Shown in pieces: positions 51,734 through 61,163 of a DNA stretch of 64,000 nt; position 1 is the stretch's first letter, and each line of letters starts with the position of its first letter. This DNA comes from Nocardioides terrigena (GTDB taxonomy: Bacteria; Actinomycetota; Actinomycetes; Propionibacteriales; Nocardioidaceae): NCBI RefSeq assembly GCF_003047265.1, contig NZ_PZYY01000007.1, positions 62,001 to 126,000 on the forward strand, read 5' to 3'. The position numbers were made by a program, and so were the translations under genes. Below the pieces are notes generated by a model that ran no database searches, had not been told where the DNA came from, and worked only from the letters and a program-made list of their open reading frames with translations.

Positions 51734-52803
51734 GCAAGGACACCCACGTGGACGTGCCGCACAACACGGTCGGCGCCACCGGCGAGAGCGGCCGGGTCGA
51801 GGCGGAAGGCGCCCGGGCCGGCGAGTCCTCGGGCGGGGCGATGGCCGTGCTGCGCACGAGCGCCGGGCGCAACCTCGGTCTCGTCGTCGCGCTCGTGGTG
51901 ATCTGCGTCGTCGGCACGGTGACCGCCGGCGAGCGGTTCGCCGACGTCGACAACGTGCTGACCATCCTCAAGCTGGCCTCCGTCATCGGCGTGGTCAGCA
52001 TCGGGATGACCTTCGTGATCACCGGCGGTGGCATCGACCTCAGCGTCGGGGCGATCGTCGCGTTGTCGTCGGTGTGGTGCACCACCCTGGCCACCCAGAC
52101 GATGGCCGAGGACACCCACTGGATCGTCATGGTCCTGGCCGCCCTGGCGGTCGGAGCCGGCTGTGGTCTCGTCAACGGGGTGCTCATCGCCTACGGCAAC
52201 ATCGTCTCCTTCATCGCCACCCTGGCCATGCTGGCCAGCGCCCGCGGGCTCGCCGAGCTGATGAGCGACCGCAAGACCCAGATCGTGCGCATCGAGAGCT
52301 TCAAGGACTTCTTCGGTGCCGAGGTCCTCGGCATCCCGGTCCTGGTGATCATCTTCGCCGTCGTGGCCGCGGCCGGCTGGGTGCTGCTCAACCGGACCAC
52401 GTTCGGCCGGCGCACCCTGGCCGTCGGCGGCAACCCGGAGGCCGCCCGGCTGGCCGGCATCAACGTCAAGCAGCACACGGTGATGCTCTACGTGCTCGTC
52501 GGCGTCTGCTGCGGGATCGCCGCCATCATGCTCATCTCCCGCACCACCACCGGCAGCTCGACCCACGGCAATCTCTACGAGCTCGACGCCATCGCCGCCG
52601 TGGTCATCGGCGGCACCCTGCTCTCCGGGGGGCGCGGCACGATCGTCGGCACCGTCTTCGGGGTGCTCATCTTCACCACCCTCGGCAACGTGTTCACCCT
52701 CAACAACCAGGACACCTCGACCCAGGCGGTCGCGAAGGGCCTGATCATCGTCGTCGCCGTGCTGCTCCAGCAGCGGTTGGCGTCTCGGAGCAACACCGCC
52801 TGA
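51730..52803 (+). CDS. Sugar ABC transporter permease (RbsC/XylH family)
   Basis: 357 aa with about ten membrane helices and the family box GMTFVITGGGIDLSVGAIVA, plus RRTLAVGGNPEAARLAGINV facing the ATPase. A polar 45-residue N-terminal extension rich in Glu and Gly precedes the first helix. Single permease of this type forms the homodimeric channel with the ATPase. Overlaps the ATPase stop. Confidence 0.94.
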   Translation: MSKDTHVDVPHNTVGATGESGRVEAEGARAGESSGGAMAVLRTSAGRNLGLVVALVVICVVGTVTAGERFADVDNVLTILKLASVIGVVSIGMTFVITGGGIDLSVGAIVALSSVWCTTLATQTMAEDTHWIVMVLAALAVGAGCGLVNGVLIAYGNIVSFIATLAMLASARGLAELMSDRKTQIVRIESFKDFFGAEVLGIPVLVIIFAVVAAAGWVLLNRTTFGRRTLAVGGNPEAARLAGINVKQHTVMLYVLVGVCCGIAAIMLISRTTTGSSTHGNLYELDAIAAVVIGGTLLSGGRGTIVGTVFGVLIFTTLGNVFTLNNQDTSTQAVAKGLIIVVAVLLQQRLASRSNTA

Positions 52804-52885
52804 CGCATGGGCAGGGCCCTGCCCTGCGCAGCGCGGCACCGCACCGCAACCACTCACCGCAATCCCTCAGCACAAGGAGCACCAC

Positions 52886-53944
52886 ATGTCCCTTCGGCCG
52901 ATCCACAAGCAGCTCGGGACCAGCCTGGTCGCCGGCATCGCCGTCCTGTCCCTCGCGGCCTGCACCAGCAACGCATCAGACTCCGACTCGGACTCCGAGT
53001 CCTCGGGAGGCACCTCGCAGGCCGAGGAGGGCTCCAACGACGAGGCCGGCGACACCGTCGTCATCGGCTTCTCCGCACCCGCTGCCGACCACGGCTGGAT
53101 GGGCTCGATCACCGAGTCCACGCGCCAGGCCGCCGAGGCCTACGACGACATCGACCTGCGGGTCGCCGAGGGCACCAACGAGGTCAGCCTGCAGATCGCC
53201 CAGGTCGAGACGTTCATCAACGACGGCGTCGACGCCATCGTGCTGCTGCCCTTCGACGGTGCCGCCATGACGCCGGTCGCCCTCAAGGCGATGGAGGCGG
53301 GCATCCCGGTCGTGAACGTCGACCGCGAGTTCGACGACCCCAACGCCGCCCGCGTCACCGTGCTGGGCGACAACTACGGCATGGGTGTCTCCGCCGGTGC
53401 CTACATCTGCGAGCAGGCCGGCGGCAACGAGGACGCGGTCGTCGCCGAGATCGCGGGCATCGACTCGCTGCCTCTGACCCAGGACCGCAGCCAGGGCTTC
53501 GAGGACGCGCTCAAGGAGTGCGGGCTCGACGTCGACAACCGGGTCGCCGCCGACTTCACCGTCGAGGGCGGCGAGAAGGCCGCCTCCAACCTGCTCCAGG
53601 CCGCACCCCAGATCGACTACCTGTGGAACCACGACGACGACCAGGGTGTCGGCGTCCTGGCCGCCATCGAGAGCGCGGGCCGCGACGAGTTCATCATGAT
53701 CGGCGGTGCCGGCTCGGCCAACGCCATGCGGGCCATCCAGGAGGACAACAGCGTCCTGAAGGCCACCGTCATCTACCCGTCCACCCAGGGCGCCGACGGC
53801 GTCAAGCTGGCCCGGCTGCTCGTGCAGGGCAAGTCGATGAGCGACCTGGTCGAGATCGAGGTGCCGCGCACCGTCCAGCTCTACGCGCCGGTCGTGACCT
53901 CGGAGAACGTCGACCAGTTCATCGACACCGCCTTCGAGTCCTGA
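52886..53944 (+). CDS. Sugar-binding lipoprotein of ABC transporter
   Basis: 352 aa. Lipobox LSLAACTSN (Cys about 30), then a Ser/Asp-rich linker (SDSDSDSESSGGTSQAEEGS) and a periplasmic-binding protein type 1 fold (VVIGFSAPAADHGWMGSITE, VDAIVLLPFDGAAMTPVALK, GIPVVNVDREF, YLWNHDDDQGVGVLAAI, VIYPSTQGADGVKLARLLV). It captures the sugar outside the cell for the RbsABC-type transporter. A strong hairpin follows its stop. Confidence 0.93.
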   Translation: MSLRPIHKQLGTSLVAGIAVLSLAACTSNASDSDSDSESSGGTSQAEEGSNDEAGDTVVIGFSAPAADHGWMGSITESTRQAAEAYDDIDLRVAEGTNEVSLQIAQVETFINDGVDAIVLLPFDGAAMTPVALKAMEAGIPVVNVDREFDDPNAARVTVLGDNYGMGVSAGAYICEQAGGNEDAVVAEIAGIDSLPLTQDRSQGFEDALKECGLDVDNRVAADFTVEGGEKAASNLLQAAPQIDYLWNHDDDQGVGVLAAIESAGRDEFIMIGGAGSANAMRAIQEDNSVLKATVIYPSTQGADGVKLARLLVQGKSMSDLVEIEVPRTVQLYAPVVTSENVDQFIDTAFES

Positions 53945-53956
53945 CCCACCTCCGAC

Positions 53957-53992
53957 CCGCTCCGGGCCGGGCCACGGCCCGGCCCGGAGCGG
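53957..53992 (+). terminator. Strong hairpin after binding-protein gene
   Basis: CCGCTCCGGGCCGGGCC-AC-GGCCCGGCCCGGAGCGG, a 17-bp perfect stem, 12 bases after the binding-protein stop and 31 before the Gfo/Idh gene. It may act as a partial terminator or protect the upstream transporter mRNA, keeping the binding protein abundant relative to downstream enzymes. Confidence 0.7.
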
Positions 53993-54023
53993 CCCCTGTC
54001 GACGCCGAACGGAGTCTGTCGCG

Positions 54024-55193
54024 ATGACCAGCACCACCCTGTCCGTGGCGATGATCGGCCACTCCTTCATGGGAGCCGCCCACTCGCACGCCTGGCGCAC
54101 CGCGCCCCGGTTCTTCGACCTGCCCCTCGACCCCGTCATGAGCGTGGTCTGCGGTCGCGACCAGGACCGCGCAGCCGCGGCGGCGCTCAAGCTCGGCTGG
54201 GCCGCGGGCGCCTCCGACTGGCGCGCCGTGGTGCACGACGACGCCATCGACCTGGTCGACATCTGCACCCCGGGCGACTCGCACGCCGAGATCGCCATCG
54301 CCGCCCTCGAGGCCGGCAAGCACGTCCTGTGCGAGAAGCCCCTGGCCAACTCCGTCGCCGAGGCCGAGGCGATGGTCGCGGCGGCCGAGAAGGCCGCCCG
54401 GCACGGCGTACGCGCCATGGTCGGTTTCACCTACCGTCGCGTGCCTGCCATCGCGCTGGCGCGCCGGCTCGTGCGGGAGGGCCGGATCGGGGAGGTCCGG
54501 CACGTCCGCGCGCAGTACCTCCAGGACTGGATCGCCGATCCCGAGGCACCCCTGTCGTGGCGCCTCCAGAAGGACCGCGCCGGCTCCGGCGCCCTGGGTG
54601 ACATCGGTGCCCACGTCATCGACCTGGCGCAGTTCATCACCGGCGACCGGATCCAGGAGGTCTCCGGTCGCATGGAGACCTTCGTCAAGGAGCGTCCCCT
54701 GGCCCTCGAGCACGCCGGCCTGTCGGGGACCGCGTCCACCGAGTGGGGACCGGTGACGGTCGACGACGCGGCCGCGTTCGTGGCCCAGTTCTCGGGCGGT
54801 GCGATGGGGGTCTTCGAGGCCACCCGCTTCGCCACCGGTCGCAAGAACGCCATCCGGCTCGAGATCAACGGCTCCCGCGGCAGCATCGCCTTCGATGCCG
54901 AGGACATGGACGTCCTGCAGTACCACGACGCCACCGAGGCGTCGTACGTCGCCGGGTTCCGGCGGATCCTCGTCACCGAGCCCGAGCACCCCTACGTGGC
55001 CGCGTGGTGGCCCGCGGGCCACGGGCTCGGCTACGAGCACAGCTTCACCCACCAGGTGGTCGACCTCGTCGAGGCCATCGCCGACGGCACCGACCCCGCG
55101 CCCACGTTCGCCGACGGCCTGCAGGTCCAGCGTGTGCTGGCCGCCGTCGAGACGAGCTCCGACACCCGCCAATGGCAGGAGACAGCACCATGA
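54024..55193 (+). CDS. Gfo/Idh/MocA family oxidoreductase
   Basis: 389 aa. N-terminal Rossmann domain ([54 protein letters not shown] with the family E-K-P) and C-terminal beta-sheet domain with [20 protein letters not shown] (catalytic Asp/His). It oxidises or reduces a sugar or cyclitol using NAD(P). Stop overlaps xylA start (ATGA). The substrate may be a sugar acid or keto-sugar related to the transported compound. Confidence 0.93.
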   Translation: MTSTTLSVAMIGHSFMGAAHSHAWRTAPRFFDLPLDPVMSVVCGRDQDRAAAAALKLGWAAGASDWRAVVHDDAIDLVDICTPGDSHAEIAIAALEAGKHVLCEKPLANSVAEAEAMVAAAEKAARHGVRAMVGFTYRRVPAIALARRLVREGRIGEVRHVRAQYLQDWIADPEAPLSWRLQKDRAGSGALGDIGAHVIDLAQFITGDRIQEVSGRMETFVKERPLALEHAGLSGTASTEWGPVTVDDAAAFVAQFSGGAMGVFEATRFATGRKNAIRLEINGSRGSIAFDAEDMDVLQYHDATEASYVAGFRRILVTEPEHPYVAAWWPAGHGLGYEHSFTHQVVDLVEAIADGTDPAPTFADGLQVQRVLAAVETSSDTRQWQETAP

Positions 55194-56362
55194 TCGACGC
55201 ATCCGACCGCTACGCCCCCCGACCCGAGGACAAGTTCTCCTTCGGGCTGTGGACCGTGGGCTGGGAGGGCGTCGACGTGTTCGGCCCCGCCAGCCGCGCC
55301 CCCCTCGACCCCGTCGAGTCCACCTACCGTCTCGCCGACATCGGGGCCGCCGCCGTCACCTTCCACGACGACGACCTGGTCCCCGACGACGCCACCCGCG
55401 ACGCCACGCTGGACCGCTTCGGCAAGGCGCTGGCCGACACGGGCATGCGCTGCGAGATGGTCACCACCAACCTGTTCAGCGCCCCGGTCTTCAAGGAGGG
55501 TGGGCTCACCGCCAACAACCGCGAGGTCCGCCGCTACGCGACGGCCAAGGTGCTGCGCAACATCGACCTGGCCGCCAGCCTGGGCGCCGAGACCTTCGTG
55601 ATGTGGGGCGGACGGGAGGGCGCCGAGCACGGCGCGGGCAAGAACATCCGCGCGGCGCTCGACCGGATGGCCGAGTCGCTCAACCTGGTCTGCGACTACG
55701 TGCGCAGCCAGGGCTACTCGATGCGGTTCGCCATCGAGCCCAAGCCCAACGAGCCTCGCGGCGACATCCTGCTGCCCACCATCGGGCACGCCCTCGCCCT
55801 CATCTCCGAGCTCGAGCACCCCGAGATGGTGGGGTTGAACCCCGAGGTCGGGCACGAGGAGATGGCCGGGCTCAACTTCGCGCACGGCATCGCCCAGGCG
55901 CTGTGGCACGACAAGCTGTTCCACGTCGACCTCAACGGTCAGCACGGTCCCCGCTTCGACCAGGACCTCCGGTTCGGGGCGGGCAACCTGCGCGGCGCCT
56001 TCTGGACCGTCGACACGTTGCTCGGCGGCGGCACCTCCCGCGCGTACGACGGCTACGTGCACTTCGACTTCAAGCCGCCGCGGGCCGAGGCCGACGACGG
56101 CGTGTGGGAGTCCGCCCGGGGCTGCATGCGCAACTACCTGATCCTGCGCGAGCGGGTCCAGGCGTTCCGCGCCGACCCCGAGGTCGCCGCGGCGCTCGTC
56201 GCGGCCGGGGTGGGGGAGCTGGACGAGCCGACCCTCGGCGAGGGCGAGTCCCTCGACGACCTTCGCGCCGCGTCGTACGACGTCGTCGCGCTCGGCGAGC
56301 GCAGCGTGGCCATGGAAGCCCTCGACCAGCTCGCGATGGAGCACCTCCTCGGCGCGCGCTGA
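55190..56362 (+). CDS. xylA: Xylose isomerase
   Basis: 390 aa, the normal size of actinobacterial class I enzymes. Start region [16 protein letters not shown]; catalytic His/Asp in [12 protein letters not shown]; metal ligands in [18 protein letters not shown] (Glu, Lys), [31 protein letters not shown] and HFDFKPPR. It interconverts D-xylose and D-xylulose, feeding xylulokinase across the cluster. Confidence 0.95.
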   Translation: MIDASDRYAPRPEDKFSFGLWTVGWEGVDVFGPASRAPLDPVESTYRLADIGAAAVTFHDDDLVPDDATRDATLDRFGKALADTGMRCEMVTTNLFSAPVFKEGGLTANNREVRRYATAKVLRNIDLAASLGAETFVMWGGREGAEHGAGKNIRAALDRMAESLNLVCDYVRSQGYSMRFAIEPKPNEPRGDILLPTIGHALALISELEHPEMVGLNPEVGHEEMAGLNFAHGIAQALWHDKLFHVDLNGQHGPRFDQDLRFGAGNLRGAFWTVDTLLGGGTSRAYDGYVHFDFKPPRAEADDGVWESARGCMRNYLILRERVQAFRADPEVAAALVAAGVGELDEPTLGEGESLDDLRAASYDVVALGERSVAMEALDQLAMEHLLGAR

Positions 56363-56399
56363 GCATCGCCGAGCCACCCACGAGAGAAAGAGGAAATCG

Positions 56400-57407
56400 A
56401 TGGCACGACCGATCACGCTCTTCACCGGACAGTGGGCCGACCTGCCCTTCGAGGAGGTCGCACGCCTGGCGTCCGAGTGGGGCTACGACGGCCTGGAGAT
56501 CGCCTGCTGGGGTGACCACCTCGACCCGTGGCAGGCGGCCGAGGACGACGCCTACGTCCAGGGCAAGCTGGACCTGCTCGAGAAGTACGGCCTCCAGGTC
56601 CACGCGATCTCCAACCACCTCAAGGGTCAGGCCGTCTGCGACGACCCCATCGACGCACGGCACCAGGCCATCCTGTCCGCGCACGTCTGGGGCGACGGCG
56701 ACCCGGAGGGCGTGCGTCAGCGGGCGGCGGAGGAGATGAAGCTGACCGCGCGGACGGCCCAGCGCCTCGGCGTCAAGACCGTCGTGGGCTTCACCGGCTC
56801 CTCCATCTGGAAGTACGTCGCGATGTTCCCGCCGGCCACCGAGGAGATGGTGGCGGCCGGCTACCGGGACTTCGCGGACCGCTGGAACCCGATCCTCGAC
56901 GTGTTCGACGAGTGCGGCGTGCGGTTCGCCCACGAGGTGCATCCCTCGGAGATCGCCTACGACTACTGGACGACCGTGCAGACGCTGGAGGCGATCGGGC
57001 ACCGCGAGGCCTTCGGCCTCAACTGGGACCCCAGTCACTTCGTCTGGCAGGACCTCGACCCGCTGGGCTTCCTGTGGGACTTCCGGGACCGGATCTACCA
57101 CGTGGACTGCAAGGACGCCCGCCGGCAGACCGGCAACGGTCGCAACGGCCGGCTGGGCTCGCACCTGCCGTGGGCCGACCCGCGTCGAGGCTGGGACTTC
57201 GTGTCCACCGGTCACGGCGACGTGCCGTGGGAGCAGTGCTTCCGGATGCTCAACACGATCGGATACGAGGGCCCGATCTCGATCGAGTGGGAGGACGCAG
57301 GGATGGACCGGCTGGTCGGCGCCCCCGAGGCCCTCGACTTCGTACGCCGGCTCGCCTTCGACGCCCCGACCGCGGCGTTCGACGCGGCGTTCAGCACCCA
57401 GGCCTGA
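56400..57407 (+). CDS. TIM-barrel sugar isomerase/epimerase
   Basis: 335 aa with an AAGAGGAAA site. The AP endonuclease 2 type TIM barrel shows [47 protein letters not shown] and [16 protein letters not shown], with metal ligands Glu, Asp, His and Glu. Often paired with Gfo/Idh enzymes in cyclitol or keto-sugar routes. Last gene of the operon; a perfect hairpin lies 28 bases downstream. Confidence 0.9.
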   Translation: MARPITLFTGQWADLPFEEVARLASEWGYDGLEIACWGDHLDPWQAAEDDAYVQGKLDLLEKYGLQVHAISNHLKGQAVCDDPIDARHQAILSAHVWGDGDPEGVRQRAAEEMKLTARTAQRLGVKTVVGFTGSSIWKYVAMFPPATEEMVAAGYRDFADRWNPILDVFDECGVRFAHEVHPSEIAYDYWTTVQTLEAIGHREAFGLNWDPSHFVWQDLDPLGFLWDFRDRIYHVDCKDARRQTGNGRNGRLGSHLPWADPRRGWDFVSTGHGDVPWEQCFRMLNTIGYEGPISIEWEDAGMDRLVGAPEALDFVRRLAFDAPTAAFDAAFSTQA

Positions 57408-57435
57408 GGCCCGCTGCAGGGATCCTCAGCAACCA

Positions 57436-57470
57436 CGACGCCCCCCGACCGAATCGGTCGGGGGGCGTCG
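57436..57470. terminator. Bidirectional terminator
   Basis: CGACGCCCCCCGACCGA-A-TCGGTCGGGGGGCGTCG, 17 bp arms forming a near-perfect palindrome between the convergent epimerase and ThuA genes. It serves as terminator for both directions. Confidence 0.8.
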
Positions 57471-57490
57471 TACTGCTCGGCCTGGATGGC

Positions 57491-58609
57491 TCAGAAGCCG
57501 ATCAGGCCCTGCTGCCACTCGACGAGGTCGCCGATCTTGGCAGTGAGCTCGGGGTCCTGGAGGCCGTGGGACTTGCCCCGGGCCCGGGTCAGGACCTGGA
57601 CGGCGGCCTGGTGGCGGCCCTCGTTGTGGGCCTGCTCCGCGGCCGCGAGGTGGTCCGCGACGTCACCGGACAGCTTGACCGCCCGGTTCGAGCCCTGGCC
57701 GAGGTCCTCGTTGAGCGCGTTGACCTCGGGGAAGGTCACGCAGTCACCGCCGCCCTCGACGACCTCGGCGGTCCACTCGATCCCGCCGAGCAGGTGGTCG
57801 AGGAATACCGGGTCGGAATACGACGAGTCGACGTGTCCGGCACCCTCGTACCAGGAGCGGCCGCCCTCGAAGTTGTGGCACCACGAGATCGGGTGGTCGG
57901 CGCCCATGCTGCCCCCGGAGTACGTCGACTCGTCCAGGGTGAGCAGCACGTGGACGTCCTCACGCGGGTTGGCGGTGAAGTTGTACCACTCGTCGAAGCG
58001 GATCCACTCCTTCGGCAGCATCTCGGTGGAGGGGTGGGTGGGGCTCTCGACGCGCATGGTGGCCGTCTGCTGCTGGGGGTGGTTGCGGAACCGTGCCCCG
58101 CCTCCGGTCAGCTTGCCGTACCACGGGACCGCGTGCATCGCGTCCGTGGCGGCGTGCAGGCCCACGAAGCCACCGCCGTCGCGCATGTAGCCCTGGAGGG
58201 CGGCCAGCTCGGTGTCGTCGAGGGTCCGCGGCCGCGCGGGGTCCTGGTTGTTGGTGCCGTCGACGGGAGAGGCGAAGAGGATCGTCTCGTACTGCGCGAG
58301 GTCCTCGGCGCTGGTGAAGGGCGTCGTTGCCATGGTGAGCCCCGGCTGGCCCGGCGAGCGACCGATCGGCGGGTCCCAGACGTCCACGGTGAAGCCGTGC
58401 TCCTGGCCGAGCTGCATGACGGCGTTGGTCGTCTCGTCGATGTGGGAGTGGCGGAAGCCCAGCGTCTTGCCGACGACGAGCACCTTGTAGGCCGAGGCCG
58501 AGGTGCCGTCGTCAGCGGTCTCGACGGCAAGGGTCGGTGTGGTCGTGGTGACGGCGAGCGCGAGGGCCGAGGCACAGATGCCTCCGGCCAGGGCGAGGGG
58601 ACGGTTCAT
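57491..58609 (-). CDS. Secreted ThuA-like protein
   Basis: 372 aa from ATG 58609. Sec signal (MNRPLALAGGICASALALAV, then TTTTPTLA). ThuA-like class I glutamine amidotransferase fold: YKVLVVGKTLGFRHSHIDET, GGGFVGLHAATDAMHAVPWY, EWYNFTANPREDVHVLLTLD, PISWCHNFEGGRSWYEGAGH. The C-terminal 75 residues form a helical module (LSGDVADHLAAAEQAHNEGR) that resembles domains found in surface glycoside-degrading proteins. ThuA relatives act with ThuB (Gfo/Idh) in keto-sugar handling. It is divergent from the second ROK gene. Confidence 0.88.
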   Translation of the reverse strand: MNRPLALAGGICASALALAVTTTTPTLAVETADDGTSASAYKVLVVGKTLGFRHSHIDETTNAVMQLGQEHGFTVDVWDPPIGRSPGQPGLTMATTPFTSAEDLAQYETILFASPVDGTNNQDPARPRTLDDTELAALQGYMRDGGGFVGLHAATDAMHAVPWYGKLTGGGARFRNHPQQQTATMRVESPTHPSTEMLPKEWIRFDEWYNFTANPREDVHVLLTLDESTYSGGSMGADHPISWCHNFEGGRSWYEGAGHVDSSYSDPVFLDHLLGGIEWTAEVVEGGGDCVTFPEVNALNEDLGQGSNRAVKLSGDVADHLAAAEQAHNEGRHQAAVQVLTRARGKSHGLQDPELTAKIGDLVEWQQGLIGF

Positions 58610-58626
58610 GGCAGGTCCTTCGTCGG

Positions 58627-58670
58627 GCGTGGTGGGTTGGGGTGTGGTGGGTGGGGCGTGGTGGGTTGGG
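58627..58670 (+). repeat. G-rich direct repeat in ThuA/ROK promoter
   Basis: GCGTGGTGGGTTGGG occurs at 58627 and again at 58656 (29-bp period), within a 45-base run containing seven G3-4 tracts. It lies between the divergent ThuA and ROK genes and ends 3 bases before the ROK operator. It could form G-quadruplex or be a tandem-repeat expansion. Confidence 0.7.
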
Positions 58671-58672
58671 CA

Positions 58673-58695
58673 ATTTGTTGTGACACAAAACAAAT
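58673..58695 (+). promoter_or_regulatory. ROK operator 2
   Basis: ATTTGTT-GTGACACAA-AACAAAT, perfect 7-bp arms with a 9-base spacer and an inner TTGTG-A-CACAA dyad. It has the same architecture as the site at 48881-48903 and lies between ThuA and the second ROK gene. Confidence 0.75.
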
Positions 58696-58769
58696 CCAGG
58701 TCGACTGTAGTGATCCACGTCACTCGGGGTCAACGCCGGCCGCCCGACGGGGCAGAGGAGGATGGCGCC

Positions 58770-60038
58770 ATGGCCGACGCTGCGACCCCCACCGAATCCG
58801 AGCAGCCGCCGTCCCGGCGGCGGTCCGCCCGCACGGGGACCCGGGGCTCCGGGGTCCGCCGGCACAACCTGGCCGCGCTGCTGGAGCGGCTGCACGTGGA
58901 GGGGTCGACGTCGCGCTCCGAGCTGGGTGCGGGCCTGGGCCTCAACCGCTCGACCATCGCCGACCTGGTGCAGGAGCTGGAGGAGTGCGGTCTGGTCGTC
59001 GAGCAGGGCGTCGCCTCGCAGTCCGGCCCGGGACGGCCCTCGCCGATGGTCCACGTGAGGCCCGAGGCCGCGGTCGCGCTGGCCGTCGAGGTCGGGGTGG
59101 AGTCCGTGGCCGTGGCCACGATCGGGCTGGGTGGCCACGTCTTCGACCTCGCCAGCGCGGCCCTGCCGAGTCCGGGTACCTCGCCGGAGGACCTCGTGGG
59201 CCTGGTGGCGGACCTGTCCGTGTCGCTGACGCGCGACCTCCCCGCGGAGCGGGTGGTCGCGGTGGGGGCTGCGGTGCCGGGCCTGACCCGGCGCACGGAC
59301 GGCTTCGTGCGCCTCGCCCCCAACCTGGGGTGGAAGGAGGTTCCGTTCGGTGCGATGCTCGCCGCCGCCCTGGACCTGGCCCCGGAGCAGGTGCACGTGG
59401 CCAACGAGGCGGACCTGGGGGCACTCGGTGAGCACCGCCGCGGCGCGGGACGCGGCTTCGACAACCTGGTCTTCGTCTCCGGGGAGGTGGGGATCGGCGC
59501 GGGGCTGGTGATCGGAGGCCGTCCGATGCTGGGTGCCGCGGGCTATGCCGGGGAGGCCGGCCACATGCTCGTCAACCCGACGGGGCGCCGGTGCACCTGT
59601 GGTGCCCGGGGGTGCTGGGAGACCGAGGCGGGGGAGGCGGCCCTGCTCCGGGCGGTCGGACCCTCCAGCACGCCGGACGCGGACGTGGTGAGGTCCGTGC
59701 TGGAGCGGGTGGAGGCGAAGGATCCGGTGGCCCTGCGCGCGGTGGCGCGTACCGGTCGCTGGCTGGGTCTGGGGATCGGCAACCTGGTCAACCTGCTCAA
59801 CCCCGAGGTGGTGGTGCTGGGCGGCATGTTCCAGACACTCCACCCCCACCTGCGCGAGGCGATGATGGACGCCGTCCGCAGGCAGAGCCTGGACGAGGTC
59901 CTCGGCAGTCTCGAGGTGGTCCCGAGTGCGCTCGGGACCTCGGCCCAGCTCCACGGTGCCGCGGAGCTGGGCCTGGCCGGCGTGCTGGCCGACCCCACGG
60001 TGCTCCGGCCCGGGGTGCCGTCCCCGGTCGGTCAGTGA
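58770..60038 (+). CDS. ROK family transcriptional repressor (second)
   Basis: 422 aa from ATG 58770 with GAGGAGG-like site upstream. Pro/Arg-rich start, winged helix (VRRHNLAALLERLHVEGSTS, GLNRSTIADLVQELEECGLV) and ROK domain with GEVGIGAGLVIGGRPMLGAA, zinc box RRCTCGARGCWETEAG. Its DNA-binding helix and operator are similar to those of the first ROK protein, so the two may share targets. It likely controls ThuA and itself, linking it to the same sugar response. Confidence 0.92.
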   Translation: MADAATPTESEQPPSRRRSARTGTRGSGVRRHNLAALLERLHVEGSTSRSELGAGLGLNRSTIADLVQELEECGLVVEQGVASQSGPGRPSPMVHVRPEAAVALAVEVGVESVAVATIGLGGHVFDLASAALPSPGTSPEDLVGLVADLSVSLTRDLPAERVVAVGAAVPGLTRRTDGFVRLAPNLGWKEVPFGAMLAAALDLAPEQVHVANEADLGALGEHRRGAGRGFDNLVFVSGEVGIGAGLVIGGRPMLGAAGYAGEAGHMLVNPTGRRCTCGARGCWETEAGEAALLRAVGPSSTPDADVVRSVLERVEAKDPVALRAVARTGRWLGLGIGNLVNLLNPEVVVLGGMFQTLHPHLREAMMDAVRRQSLDEVLGSLEVVPSALGTSAQLHGAAELGLAGVLADPTVLRPGVPSPVGQ

Positions 60039-60118
60039 CAGTCAGTGCCGGCATCGCCGGTCCCGGTCCCGGGCCCGGCCGCGCCGGGACGGCGCTCTTC
60101 CGGGACACCTGCTGACCA

Positions 60119-60952
60119 TCACGACCGGCGGACGAAGCGGAGCAGGCGGTAGGCGAGGAGTCCTTGCTGGTGGCAACGCTGGAGGGCGTCCCCACCCACC
60201 ATCGACTGTGCCCACACCGAACGGCTCCTGAGGCGGCGGAGCACCGGCTGGGCGGCACGGACGAGCCGGTCGCGCGGTCGGCCCAGGCGCTGCAACGACG
60301 AGAGGTCCCGAGATGCCTGCAGGTCCAGCCCTGCCGCGGCGGCGAGTCGGGCGGCCTCGGGCTCGGAGAGCAGCGTGGCCATGTGCCAGCCGTCACGGAC
60401 GTCGCCGAGTCGTGGGTCGGAGGCGGCACAGAGGCGGAAGTCGTCGATGACGACGAGGGCTCCCCCCGGCCGAAGTGCCCGAGCGGCCTCGCGGAAGAAC
60501 GCTGCGGCCGGATCGGCGTGGACGAACGACTCGATGGCGAGGGCCAGGTCGAAGCCGGCGAGCTCGTGCGGGAGGTCGGTGAAGTCGGCCGTCCGGAACC
60601 GGACGCTTCCCCGGAGCCCCTCGGTGCCTGCTGCGAACCGCTGGGCCAATCGGATCTGTGCGGGGCTGACGGACACACCGACGACCTCCAGCGGTCGGCG
60701 TCGCGCGAGGTAGAGGGCAGTCGTGCCCACGCCGCAGCCGAGGTCCAGCACCCGTGAGTCCGCCGGTCCCAGCTCGTCGAGGACCAGGGTGTGCGCGTGG
60801 TGCACCGCCTCGTCGGCTGAGGTGACGCCGGGTCCCCAGAGCTCACGGTGGATCGCGCGCTGGTTGCCGCTGAGCAGGAACTTCCAGGTGTTCGCGTCGT
60901 AGTAGTGACGAACGCGTGCGCCCGTGGCCCCGCCGTCCTGGTGACCTGTCAT
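60119..60952 (-). CDS. Class I SAM-dependent methyltransferase
   Basis: 277 aa from ATG 60952. SAM motif I VLDLGCGVGTTALYLARR, motif II region RTADFTDLPHELAGFDLALA and post-motif ALRPGGALVVIDDFRLCAAS. The N-terminal VRHYYDANTWKFLLSGNQRA and HAHTLVLDELG resemble small-molecule C- or O-methyltransferases. The substrate is unknown. It is an isolated single gene. Confidence 0.9.
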   Translation of the reverse strand: MTGHQDGGATGARVRHYYDANTWKFLLSGNQRAIHRELWGPGVTSADEAVHHAHTLVLDELGPADSRVLDLGCGVGTTALYLARRRPLEVVGVSVSPAQIRLAQRFAAGTEGLRGSVRFRTADFTDLPHELAGFDLALAIESFVHADPAAAFFREAARALRPGGALVVIDDFRLCAASDPRLGDVRDGWHMATLLSEPEAARLAAAAGLDLQASRDLSSLQRLGRPRDRLVRAAQPVLRRLRSRSVWAQSMVGGDALQRCHQQGLLAYRLLRFVRRS

Positions 60953-61163
60953 CGCACATCTCCCTCGCGACCACGGGCCTCGGCGTACGACGGCGGGGTC
61001 GCTGGTGCCACGGTAGCCATCAGCCCCGGCCGTGGGCGAGCGGCGGTGGTGGGTCCTCGTCGCCGGGGACGTCGGGCGGTCCTCCGACGCGGACCGGGCC
61101 TCCGTTCTGCGAGGATGCCGCCATGAGGCCCCCCACCTCGACCGGTCGGTCGGCGGCGTTGCG

